Part shown: in pieces, positions 1-5,401 of the stretch | How the letters are laid out: every line of letters starts with the position of its first letter | How positions within the stretch are numbered: position 1 is the first letter of the stretch | Source of the DNA: JANWXR01 sp033577755 | GTDB lineage: Bacteria > Chloroflexota > Anaerolineae > Anaerolineales > UBA6663 | Assembly: GCA_033577755.1 (NCBI GenBank) | Contig: JAVQXV010000148.1 | Span: forward strand, 1 to 7,654 | Length of the DNA stretch: 7,654 nucleotides | Reading direction: 5' to 3' | Notes under the pieces: generated by a model | The model's database searches: none | What the model was told of the DNA's origin: nothing | The model's input: only the letters and a program-made list of their open reading frames with translations | Position numbers and translations under genes: made by a program

Positions 1-206
1 AGGAGCTGAAGAAGGACTACACCATCATCATCGTCACACACAACATGCAGCAAGCCGCGCGCGTCTCGGATAAAACGGCGATGATGATGCTGACCGAGGA
101 TGGCAAGCGCTCCGGCACCGTCATCGAATACGACGACACCAACATCATCTTCACCCGGCCCAAAGACAAGCGGACGGAAGATTACGTTTCCGGAAGATTC
201 GGATAA
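1..206 (+). CDS. pstB: PstB, phosphate ABC transporter ATP-binding protein (3' end only)
   Basis: This is the C-terminal end of the ATPase that powers high-affinity phosphate uptake by the Pst complex on the cytoplasmic face of the membrane. The reading frame begins at base 3 and gives 67 residues before TAA at 204-206; the gene starts outside the window. The visible part contains the ABC switch (H-loop) segment IIIVTHNMQQAARVSD, with its histidine followed by the family-typical NMQQA. It ends with the PstB signature tail of the type FTRPKDKRTEDYVSGRFG. Between them, where many PstB proteins have a short G-x-L-V-E-x-G turn, this protein has a longer segment TEDGKRSGTVIEYDDTN. I recall such a variant from other non-proteobacterial PstB proteins. 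The Walker A, signature and Walker B motifs are not in the window. phoU follows in the same direction, as expected for a pst locus. Confidence 0.93.
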   Translation, partial: ELKKDYTIIIVTHNMQQAARVSDKTAMMMLTEDGKRSGTVIEYDDTNIIFTRPKDKRTEDYVSGRFG

Positions 207-220
207 CGAGCGGACGTACT

Positions 221-297
221 CCGTGTAGCGTATAGCGTATTGCGTGTAGCGTGAACCCTACAGAATACGCAATACGTAACACGCAATACGAAATACC
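221..297. repeat. Heptameric palindromic spacer element between pstB and arsC
   Basis: The left half, 221-255, is five 7-base units: CCGTGTA, GCGTATA, GCGTATT, GCGTGTA, GCGTGAA. The right half, 266-297, is built from the complementary type of unit: TACGCAA, TACGTAA, CACGCAA, TACGAAA, then TACC. As a result 236-247 (CGTATTGCGTGT) and 279-290 (ACACGCAATACG) form a perfect 12-bp inverted repeat around a 31-base loop. Three heptamers make 21 bases, so spurious translation yields a seven-residue period of the YAIRNTQ kind. I associate such peptides with mis-called ORFs in Chloroflexota genomes (recollection, not checked). The element abuts the arsC ATG and leaves no recognisable ribosome binding site there. 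It could be a mobile or replicating short repeat, an mRNA hairpin that stabilises or segments the pst transcript, or both. Confidence 0.8.
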
Positions 298-765
298 ATG
301 CCCGGCAAAGCCAAAGTTCTCTTTTTATGTACCGGCAACTCCGCCCGCAGCCAGATGGCCGAGGGCTTTCTGCGTCACTACGCCGGCAACGAGTTCGAGG
401 CCTACAGCGCCGGCCTGGAGCCGAAGGGCCTCCACCCGCTGACCGTCAAGGTGATGCAGGAGATCGGAATTGATATAAGCGGCCAACGCTCAAAGAGCGT
501 GCGCGAATATCTGGGCTATATCAACTTCGGCTATCTCATCATCGTCTGCGGCGACGCCGAACAGAAATGCCCGACGGTATTCGTCGGTGTGAACAAGCGC
601 ATGTTCTGGCCGTTCGACGACCCGGCCCGGATTGAGGGCACGGAGGAAGAAAAGCTGGCCGCGTTCCGCCGAGTCCGCGATGAAATTGACCTCAAGATTC
701 GTGAGTGGCTGCGCGAGATGAACGTGCCGATACAAAATGCTCCCCTGGCGCAGTCGGATTTGTAG
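298..765 (+). CDS. arsC: Arsenate reductase, thioredoxin-coupled (low-molecular-weight phosphatase fold)
   Basis: A 155-residue cytosolic enzyme that should reduce arsenate to arsenite and be regenerated by thioredoxin. The phosphate-binding loop C-T-G-N-S-A-R-S starts at Cys11 (C-x5-R-S). The two further cysteines of the Bacillus/Staphylococcus-type ArsC relay are present as Cys84 (VCGDA) and Cys91 (QKCP). Their spacing of seven matches Cys82/Cys89 of the Bacillus subtilis enzyme as I recall it. The general-acid aspartate lies in FDDPA (Asp107/Asp108), followed by the family-typical GTEEEKLAAFRRVRDEI. The three-cysteine set argues for arsenate reductase rather than a plain protein tyrosine phosphatase. 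The length is slightly above the usual 130-145 residues because of a C-terminal extension. The start at 298 puts the P-loop at the normal distance from the N-terminus, but no Shine-Dalgarno is visible because the palindromic element runs up to the ATG. It lies 91 bases after pstB, so a role in handling arsenate that enters through Pst is plausible. Confidence 0.87.
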   Translation: MPGKAKVLFLCTGNSARSQMAEGFLRHYAGNEFEAYSAGLEPKGLHPLTVKVMQEIGIDISGQRSKSVREYLGYINFGYLIIVCGDAEQKCPTVFVGVNKRMFWPFDDPARIEGTEEEKLAAFRRVRDEIDLKIREWLREMNVPIQNAPLAQSDL

Positions 766-849
766 ATCATGCCGTGAACGCCGGCGGCTGCGCGAGCTAC
801 AGACCCATCTGAAATGCACTGCCCGTTGTAGGCTGACCTCTAGGTAACG

Positions 850-1593
850 ATGAAGATCGCCCTGCTCTCCGATATCCACGCCAACATTCATGCCCTCGAA
901 GCCGTTTGGGCCGACCTAGAAGCGCAGCACCCGGACGAAGTGTACTGCTTAGGTGACCTGGTCGGCTATGGCGCCTACCCAAACGAAGTCATTGACTTCA
1001 TCCGCGCCCAGCATATCCCCACCCTCGTCGGCAACTACGATGACGGCGTCGGCTTCGACCGTGACGACTGCGGTTGTATCTACAAAGACCCGGAAGACGA
1101 TGCGCGTGGTAAACAGTCGCTGCTATGGACGCGCGAGCGTACTACACCCGACCATAAGGCCTACCTGCGTGGCCTGGCGTTCCAGATCCGGCGCGAGATG
1201 CCCGGCAGCCGGCAGCGCCTGCTGTTCGTTCACGGCAGCCCGCGCAAGGTCAACGAGTATCTCTACGCTGACCGACCTGCCTCGGTCTTCGAGAACATCG
1301 CCAAAATGGCCCAGTGCGATGCGCTCTTCTTCGGCCATACCCATCTGCCCTACACGCGGACGGCGGCAGGCGTGCTCTTCGTCAACTGCGGCTCGGTGGG
1401 CAAGCCGAAGGACGGCGACCCACGCGCCGGCTATGTAATTGTGCACTTGAACAACCTAATCGAAGTGGAAATGCGCCGGGTGTCCTATCCGGTTGCGGAG
1501 GCGGCGCGCGCCGTGCGCAATTCCGGCCTGCCGCCCCATTTTGCCGATTTGTTGGAAACCGGTGGTATCACTCCTGAGAAAGTTCCAGGCTAA
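850..1593 (+). CDS. Calcineurin-like metallophosphoesterase (YfcE/MJ0936-like family)
   Basis: A 247-residue cytosolic dinuclear-metal phosphoesterase. The metal-binding motifs appear in canonical order: D8-I-H10 at the N-terminus (LLSDIHAN), GD36 in CLGDLVGYG, GN62YD (the common GNHD box with Tyr for His), H128 in FVHGSP, and GH163-T-H165. The fold-closing segment FVNCGSVGKPKDGDPRAGY follows and is typical of the small single-domain phosphodiesterase group. Tyr in GNYD replaces the histidine usually assigned to leaving-group protonation. This variant is common in the subgroup, so I would not call the enzyme inactive. The substrate cannot be read from sequence; the family includes phosphodiesterases with broad activity. 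The start is weakly supported by AGGT at 842-845, only four bases from the ATG. The next gene begins 24 bases after its stop, so the two are probably co-transcribed within the pst-phoU series. Confidence 0.88.
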   Translation: MKIALLSDIHANIHALEAVWADLEAQHPDEVYCLGDLVGYGAYPNEVIDFIRAQHIPTLVGNYDDGVGFDRDDCGCIYKDPEDDARGKQSLLWTRERTTPDHKAYLRGLAFQIRREMPGSRQRLLFVHGSPRKVNEYLYADRPASVFENIAKMAQCDALFFGHTHLPYTRTAAGVLFVNCGSVGKPKDGDPRAGYVIVHLNNLIEVEMRRVSYPVAEAARAVRNSGLPPHFADLLETGGITPEKVPG

Positions 1594-1600
1594 GCTGAGA

Positions 1601-1606
1601 AAAGGA
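1601..1606 (+). promoter_or_regulatory. Ribosome binding site deciding the HD-protein start
   Basis: AAAGGA at 1601-1606 lies 11 bases before the ATG at 1618. It runs directly into the alternative ATG at 1606, which would leave no spacer. This favours 1618 as the start codon and removes four residues (MVEA) from the longest reading. Confidence 0.55.
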
Positions 1607-1617
1607 TGGTTGAAGCC

Positions 1618-2439
1618 ATGACCGTCGCGCCTGCACCCAGTTACACGCCGCATAGCCACGCCGGCACTGCGTCGCCGGCCGGCCATGCCACGTTCTCCGT
1701 CCCGGCGCGGCACAACCCGCGATTGCAGACCCTGGTCGAGCGCATCAACGCAGACGAAGAGCTGCGCCAGTTATGGCGCTGTGCCAATCTCAACGCCGTT
1801 GAGCGTCTGGGGCTGAGCGACCATGGCGAGACGCATGTGCGCATCGTCGCCAACGCCGGCTTGCGACTGCTGCGTCTGTTAATGGAGGCCGGCCAGCCGG
1901 CCGGCATCGTGCAGCACCACGGGCTAACGCGCGAGGACGCCGAGCTGGTCGTCGTGCTGGCAGCCGCATTGCACGACCTTGGCCTGGCCGTGCACTATGA
2001 CCGCCACCACGAGTTGGGCCTGGCGCTCATCCTGGCCAAGGCACGCGAACTGTTGACCGGCCTGTACCCGGCTCGCGATCGCACCATCCTCATCGCCGAG
2101 GTGTTGCACGCGGTTGTCACCCATTTCAACGGGCTGCGCTGCCTGACGCTCGAGGCCGGCGTGCTGCGCATCGCCGATGCGCTGGACATGACCCGGGGCC
2201 GCTCGCGTGGGCTGGAAAAAGCCTTGACCAATAGCGTTGAAGAAGTTACCCTGCATCGCGGCGCGAGCCGGCCTGTGCGAGTGCAGTTGCGCCTGACACA
2301 GTCGGCCGGGCTGACGCACATCGAGACATTATTGCGGGAGCGGTTGCGCACCACACCGCTCGTTGGGCAAATCGAAGTCTTTGCCCAAGTCGAGACAGCC
2401 GCCGACGGCAGGCTGCTGCCGTTGCGCGTAGATGGATGA
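1618..2439 (+). CDS. HD-superfamily metal-dependent phosphohydrolase
   Basis: A 273-residue protein from the ATG at 1618 (277 from 1606). Residues 1-30 are Pro/Ala/His-rich and look disordered. An all-helical HD domain follows: D68-H69-GETH73 supplies the first histidines, ALH119-D120-LG is the name-giving pair, H130-H131-E is next, then H164 and H169-FNG, and the closing aspartates are in RIAD187ALD190. The segment after it, about 200-273, is probably a small alpha/beta C-terminal domain containing VRVQLRL and IEVFAQVE strands. HD proteins hydrolyse phosphate mono- or diesters, often nucleotides or signalling nucleotides, but the substrate here is unknown. The architecture reminds me of an uncharacterised stand-alone HD family found in archaea and deep-branching bacteria (memory only). 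Its stop at 2437-2439 overlaps the phoU ribosome binding site, so the two are likely translated together. A role in phosphate signalling is inferred from context only. Confidence 0.82.
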   Translation: MTVAPAPSYTPHSHAGTASPAGHATFSVPARHNPRLQTLVERINADEELRQLWRCANLNAVERLGLSDHGETHVRIVANAGLRLLRLLMEAGQPAGIVQHHGLTREDAELVVVLAAALHDLGLAVHYDRHHELGLALILAKARELLTGLYPARDRTILIAEVLHAVVTHFNGLRCLTLEAGVLRIADALDMTRGRSRGLEKALTNSVEEVTLHRGASRPVRVQLRLTQSAGLTHIETLLRERLRTTPLVGQIEVFAQVETAADGRLLPLRVDG

Positions 2440-2443
2440 GGAG
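2438..2443 (+). promoter_or_regulatory. phoU ribosome binding site, overlapping the upstream stop
   Basis: GAGGAG lies six bases before the ATG at 2450. Its first two bases belong to the TGA of the HD gene, an arrangement that suits translational coupling. It makes 2450 a far better phoU start than the in-frame ATG at 2432, which has no such site. Confidence 0.75.
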
Positions 2444-2449
2444 ATTTTC

Positions 2450-3154
2450 ATGGCCGCCTCAACTCGCACACACTTTGACCAGGAGCTGCGCGCTCTGCAG
2501 GACAATCTGCTGCGCATGGGCGCCATGCTCGACACGGCCATTGCTCTCGGCATGCAGTCCTTAGAAGAGCGAGACCTGGAATTGGCCCGCCGCGTCGTAG
2601 CCGACGACGCCAAGATCAACGACCTGCGCTTCGCCATCGAAGAGCAATGCATCCGCCTGATTGCCACTCAGCAGCCGATGGCGACCGACCTGCGCTTCAT
2701 CGTGGCCGCCATGAACATCATCAGCGACCTGGAACGGATGGCCGATCATGCCGCCGGCATCGCCAAGACCGTGCTGAAGATGGGCAACCAGCCGCTGCTC
2801 AAGCCGCTGATTGACATGCCGCGCATGGCCGAAGAGTGCCGCGCCATGTTGCGCAGCGCGCTCGACGCCTACGTCGCCCGCGATGCGGAGGCAGCCCGAG
2901 GCGTGGCAGCCCGCGACGACGTGATTGACGAACTGTACCAGCAAATCTTCCGCGAGCTGGTGTCGTTCATCATCGAAGACCCCAAAACCACCACCCGCGC
3001 CCTGTACCTGTTGTTCTCAGCTCACAATCTGGAACGGATCGGCGACCGGGTTGTGAACATTGCCGAGCGAGTCATCTTCCTGACGAGCGGGGAGATGAAG
3101 GAGTTAAGCGCCGGGCCATGGGCGCCCTTCGGCAACGAAATTGAGACGCCCTGA
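2450..3154 (+). CDS. phoU: PhoU, negative regulator of phosphate uptake and signalling
   Basis: A 234-residue cytosolic protein. PhoU links the Pst transporter to the PhoR-type sensor kinase and limits phosphate uptake when phosphate is plentiful. It consists of two similar three-helix halves. Each half carries the PhoU metal-cluster motif E-x3-D-x3-(N/H): E95-R-M-A-D99 with H100/H103-equivalent spacing in DLERMADHAAGIAK, and E195-R-I-G-D199 with N203 in NLERIGDRVVNIAE. Other family landmarks are FDQELRALQDNLLRMG at residues 9-24 and QQPMATDLRFIVAAMNI at 75-90. The length fits the usual 215-240 residues. The start at 2450 is chosen over 2432 because of the ideal GAGGAG site. The gene is the last of the series and is followed by a terminator-like hairpin. 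Confidence 0.95.
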   Translation: MAASTRTHFDQELRALQDNLLRMGAMLDTAIALGMQSLEERDLELARRVVADDAKINDLRFAIEEQCIRLIATQQPMATDLRFIVAAMNIISDLERMADHAAGIAKTVLKMGNQPLLKPLIDMPRMAEECRAMLRSALDAYVARDAEAARGVAARDDVIDELYQQIFRELVSFIIEDPKTTTRALYLLFSAHNLERIGDRVVNIAERVIFLTSGEMKELSAGPWAPFGNEIETP

Positions 3155-3216
3155 CAGCAGCGCTTGAGTTCATCGGCGTATTAGGCCGACCAACCGCCTG
3201 ACAAGCTTCTCGGTAG

Positions 3217-3237
3217 AGACGCCCCACAAGGGCGTCT
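3217..3237 (+). terminator. Terminator-like hairpin after phoU
   Basis: AGACGCCC (3217-3224) pairs perfectly with GGGCGTCT (3230-3237) around the five-base loop CACAA. It is followed by TTGCGTTTG, a weak and interrupted T stretch. It lies 63 bases after the phoU stop and is the best candidate for the end of the pst-phoU transcript. The GAGACGCCCC/GGGCGTCT style is common for GC-rich intergenic hairpins. Confidence 0.7.
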
Positions 3238-3323
3238 TTGCGTTTGGGAGGTGGTCTTCGATCAACGTGCATCGCTCGGAGAGATGCCGCTCTACGAGCG
3301 CCGTCGGCGAACATTGCACAGAC

Positions 3324-3349
3324 TTAACCCGACCTTGATGCGGGGTTAA
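3324..3349. promoter_or_regulatory. Inverted repeat TTAACCC-N12-GGGTTAA, possible operator
   Basis: Seven-base arms at 3324-3330 and 3343-3349 are perfectly complementary across a 12-base spacer, 48 bases before the ATG of the small gene at 3397. Dyads of this size and half-site spacing are typical of dimeric regulator binding sites. The TTAAC half-site faintly resembles PhoP-type boxes, but those are direct repeats, so no regulator is assigned. No convincing -35/-10 pair was found next to it. Confidence 0.4.
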
Positions 3350-3396
3350 TGCCGTTGCGCTAGGCTGATCTAAACCGATTCCGGGCAGGAGCTGCT

Positions 3397-3693
3397 ATGC
3401 ACCCGACTACCCCCGAATCCCGCGATGAGGTCTGGGCACAACTTCAACAACCACTGCGCCTTTCCGGTGAAGAGCCACGTCTGCGGCTTCTGCTGGCCGC
3501 CCGCGACCTAAACTGGAAAATCGAGGAGCCGGTGTACCTGCGCCCGCGTTGGGGAGAGTCGGGCGCGCGCGTCTATCACTTCATCCTCCATCGTCCTCAT
3601 GATGCGCCTCGCCTGATCACCGTGCCGGAAAGCCCGGCCGTCGAAGCCTTCATCCGCGCCGAAGGCCTGAAGGTTGTTGTTCAAGACTCTTGA
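3397..3693 (+). CDS. Conserved-looking small protein of unknown function (98 aa)
   Basis: I do not recognise this family. The start is well supported: AGGAG at 3387-3391 lies five bases before the ATG. The 98-residue product is soluble, with no signal peptide or membrane segment. Residues 8-37 look helical (DEVWAQLQQPLRLSGEEPRL and onward). The remainder alternates like a small alpha/beta domain: WKIEEPVYLRPRW, then RVYHFILHRP, then LITVPESPAVEAFIRAEGLKVVV, ending in a helix and a strand. The pattern 'basic strand, VYHFIL strand, VP-x-SP-x-V-x-x-F-I' looks like a compact folded domain rather than chance coding. It is preceded by the dyad at 3324-3349 and its 3' end overlaps the convergent acyltransferase gene by 13 bases. 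It is not obviously part of the pst-phoU unit because the terminator lies between them. Confidence 0.72.
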   Translation: MHPTTPESRDEVWAQLQQPLRLSGEEPRLRLLLAARDLNWKIEEPVYLRPRWGESGARVYHFILHRPHDAPRLITVPESPAVEAFIRAEGLKVVVQDS

Positions 3694-3702
3694 GTCAACA
3701 AC
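3673..3702. repeat. Imperfect palindrome containing both convergent stop codons
   Basis: Reading outward from the loop ACT (3686-3688), TCAAG (3681-3685) pairs with CTTGA (3689-3693). After a small internal loop (T against GT), GTTGTTG (3673-3679) pairs with CAACAAC (3696-3702). The TGA of the + strand gene (3691-3693) and the TGA of the minus-strand gene (3683-3681) are the two ends of the inner stem. No T-tract follows on either strand, so it is not a classical intrinsic terminator, but a bidirectional 3' end hairpin is plausible. Confidence 0.65.
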
Positions 3703-4370
3703 TCGCGAAGCTGGGGATGATCGGCATACACGCCGCGATACTCCGGCGGCAGAAGCGCAGCAATGCGGCACATAATCTGAGTGGTGTACGCTTCGAGCAA
3801 GTCACCTGAGGCACGACCGTTGGGGGGCAAGTAGAAAGGCTTTCCGACTACAAGTCGCACCGGCGTCCGGCGCAGGCGCCGCAGGTTCTCCGCCAATCGT
3901 TCACTCCCCGAAATCCCAATCGGCACAATCGGAACACCCGTCCGGTCGGCCAGATAAGCCGCGCCCGTCTTGCCGCGCTGCAGCGCATGTGTCCGGCTGC
4001 GTGTGCCTTCGGGCGCCATCCCCAGCGGTCGCCCCGACTTCAACACCGCCAACGCTGCTTTGATTGCGCTCAGGTCGGCCTCACCGCGTGCCACCCAGAT
4101 CACACCCGCCGCCTCCAGCAGTTGCCGGATGCCGGGAACCTTCTTCCATTTATCTGCGGCAAACACCACCATTTGCCGTTGCACATTGATGAAGACCAAC
4201 GGTGGATCGGCAATGCCTAGATGGTTGACGACAACAAGAAATGGGCCGCTCGCCGGAATGTTCTCCAGCCCATACACTTCCTGCCGGAACAGCAACCAGC
4301 CGAGAAAACGAAAGAGGCCGCGCAGAAACCGGTACACGATCGGCGAGGCGTTGGGCAGTGAGCGGCTCAT
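3681..4370 (-). CDS. plsC: PlsC-type 1-acylglycerol-3-phosphate acyltransferase
   Basis: A 229-residue membrane-associated acyltransferase of the lysophospholipid acyltransferase family. The usual reaction is transfer of an acyl chain to lysophosphatidic acid to give phosphatidic acid. The family blocks are in order: the catalytic NH50-LGIA-D55 (H-x4-D), RG at 95-96 in WVARGEADLSAI (block II), PEG-T-R-S at 120-125 (block III, substrate phosphate binding) and VPIVPIGISG at 147-156 (block IV). The N-terminal stretch IVYRFLRGLFRFLGWLLF (about 11-28) is amphipathic to hydrophobic and would anchor it to the membrane. The start at 4370 is preferred over the longer reading to 4517 because it gives a normal N-terminus, has GAAGG six bases upstream and overlaps the LysM gene stop as ATGA. 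The added 49 residues would be low-complexity Arg/Gly-rich sequence antisense to nothing recognisable. Whether this is the main PlsC or a paralogue with another acceptor cannot be told. Confidence 0.88.
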   Translation of the reverse strand: MSRSLPNASPIVYRFLRGLFRFLGWLLFRQEVYGLENIPASGPFLVVVNHLGIADPPLVFINVQRQMVVFAADKWKKVPGIRQLLEAAGVIWVARGEADLSAIKAALAVLKSGRPLGMAPEGTRSRTHALQRGKTGAAYLADRTGVPIVPIGISGSERLAENLRRLRRTPVRLVVGKPFYLPPNGRASGDLLEAYTTQIMCRIAALLPPEYRGVYADHPQLRELLTQES

Positions 4371-5305
4371 GGTTGACCTTCGGCAAGAACTTCGGCGCGG
4401 ACGACCCTTGCACCCGCCGACGACGCCGTCAGCGTGAACGCGCGCACCTCTCCCGGTGCCAGCGGCTCGGCCCAGTCCAGTTGGCGTAGACCGGCAATCG
4501 TCCCATCTTCCGCCCACAGCACCAACGCCAGCCGCACGCGCCCGGCAACAGCTCCGCTCTCATTGAGAACCTGCCCCTGCGCCGTCCAGCTCAACGCGCC
4601 CGACGAAATTGAGTCCGTGCGAACGATGAGCGGCACAAGCCGGCTCGCTACATCGGCCAATGGGTAGGCGCTTAGCGGTGTGACGCCGATGGCGGCATAG
4701 CGGATGAGCGGCGGTGCAAAGCGCGCGATGAGCGGAGTTACGCCACCCGGCAGGAGCACCTCCAGCGCCGGCCCGGCCACGGCCTCGGCCAGCGGCAGGC
4801 CGTCCGCGCCGGCCAGGGTCACCCGTGCCGTTACGACCTCCAGCGCCAACTCGCCGGGGTTACGCGCCGCTACAAAGCAAATCAGGGCGCCGGTCGCCTG
4901 CGGATAACAGGCCGGCTCATTGAATATCACCGGTATCGGCGTCGGCGCGCCCGCCGCCCGAATGACTGCGCTATCTTCCGAAGACGGGATGATAAGCGTC
5001 GTGCCGATGCTGAGGAACTGTGCCGAGACGGTCGGGTTGGCCTGCTGCAAGGCCTCCAAAGAGACGCCGTACCTTACGGCGATGCCGATCAAAGTCTCAC
5101 CGCGCCGGACGACATGCGTCACCGGCGTAGGCGAGGGGGTGGGCGAGGCGATAATGACAGGCGTGACCGGCGGTGTGCGAAGCGCCGGCGAAGGAGAAAA
5201 TATCGGCATGGGACGAAGCGTGGGCGTGGGAGACGGCGCGGCCGGCGCAGAAATGCAGGCCGCGAGGCACAGGCTCAAACTCCATATCCACAGCCGCCGC
5301 ATCAT
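4367..5305 (-). CDS. LysM-domain lipoprotein with two C-terminal beta-domain copies
   Basis: A predicted surface lipoprotein of 312 residues. The start MMRRLWIWSLSLCLAAC gives a textbook lipoprotein signal: Arg-Arg, a hydrophobic core, and lipobox LAAC with the lipidated Cys17. Residues 21-62 are a Pro/Ser/Thr-rich linker. Residues 64-107 form one LysM domain (HVVRRGETLIGIAVRYGVS, then LQQANP, then IGTTLIIP), which binds N-acetylglucosamine-containing glycans such as peptidoglycan. The rest, about 127-310, looks like two beta-sandwich units, each with an N-x(1-2)-G turn, alternating strands, an A-x-DG turn and LPGG/LAPGE; I think they are FxLYD-like. Cys133 and Cys143 could form a disulfide. 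The longer reading to 5413 would bury the signal peptide behind 36 odd residues and is rejected. A TATAAT box ends seven bases before the ATG, so the mRNA may be leaderless. It overlaps plsC by ATGA. Confidence 0.86.
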   Translation of the reverse strand: MMRRLWIWSLSLCLAACISAPAAPSPTPTLRPMPIFSPSPALRTPPVTPVIIASPTPSPTPVTHVVRRGETLIGIAVRYGVSLEALQQANPTVSAQFLSIGTTLIIPSSEDSAVIRAAGAPTPIPVIFNEPACYPQATGALICFVAARNPGELALEVVTARVTLAGADGLPLAEAVAGPALEVLLPGGVTPLIARFAPPLIRYAAIGVTPLSAYPLADVASRLVPLIVRTDSISSGALSWTAQGQVLNESGAVAGRVRLALVLWAEDGTIAGLRQLDWAEPLAPGEVRAFTLTASSAGARVVRAEVLAEGQP

Positions 5306-5312
5306 CGCCGCG

Positions 5313-5318
5313 ATTATA
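5313..5318 (-). promoter_or_regulatory. -10 box TATAAT for a probably leaderless lipoprotein mRNA
   Basis: On the minus strand a perfect TATAAT (5318 down to 5313) is followed by seven bases and then the ATG at 5305. Transcription would therefore start at or next to the A of the start codon. There is no Shine-Dalgarno between them. No good -35 box stands at 16-18 bases; TTGGCC occurs at a spacing of only 14. Confidence 0.6.
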
Positions 5319-5401
5319 CCCGGCAGCTTGCAGGCCAAAGGCAGAACGAAGACTTCACCCTCGGTCAACGATGCACAGTTGAGTGCGCTCAAAAAACGCA
5401 C

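Noticed and set aside
207..297. Pho box or other promoter in front of arsC
   Set aside because: No Pho-box-like direct repeats. The spacer is fully explained by the heptamer element.
251..442. A 63-residue + strand reading beginning inside the heptamer element (MNPTEYAIRNTQYEI...)
   Set aside because: Its first part is a translation of the repeat and the rest is an out-of-frame shadow of arsC.
490..891. A 133-residue minus-strand reading
   Set aside because: It is antisense to arsC and the start of the phosphoesterase, both of which have intact family motifs. It has no recognisable domain.
3173..3189. Short hairpin TCGGC-N7-GCCGA after phoU
   Set aside because: Only five base pairs with a seven-base loop and no T-tract. 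The hairpin at 3217-3237 is the better terminator.
3314..3342. TTGCAC as a -35 box for the 98-residue gene
   Set aside because: No acceptable -10 hexamer occurs 16-18 bases downstream.
4371..4517. N-terminal extension of the acyltransferase by 49 residues
   Set aside because: Low-complexity Arg/Gly sequence that overlaps the LysM coding region. The start at 4370 has a ribosome binding site and the ATGA overlap.
5379..5392. TTGAG-TGCG-CTCAA hairpin upstream of the lipoprotein gene
   Set aside because: The five-base stem is too weak to call a regulator site, and its A/T run lies on the wrong side for minus-strand termination.
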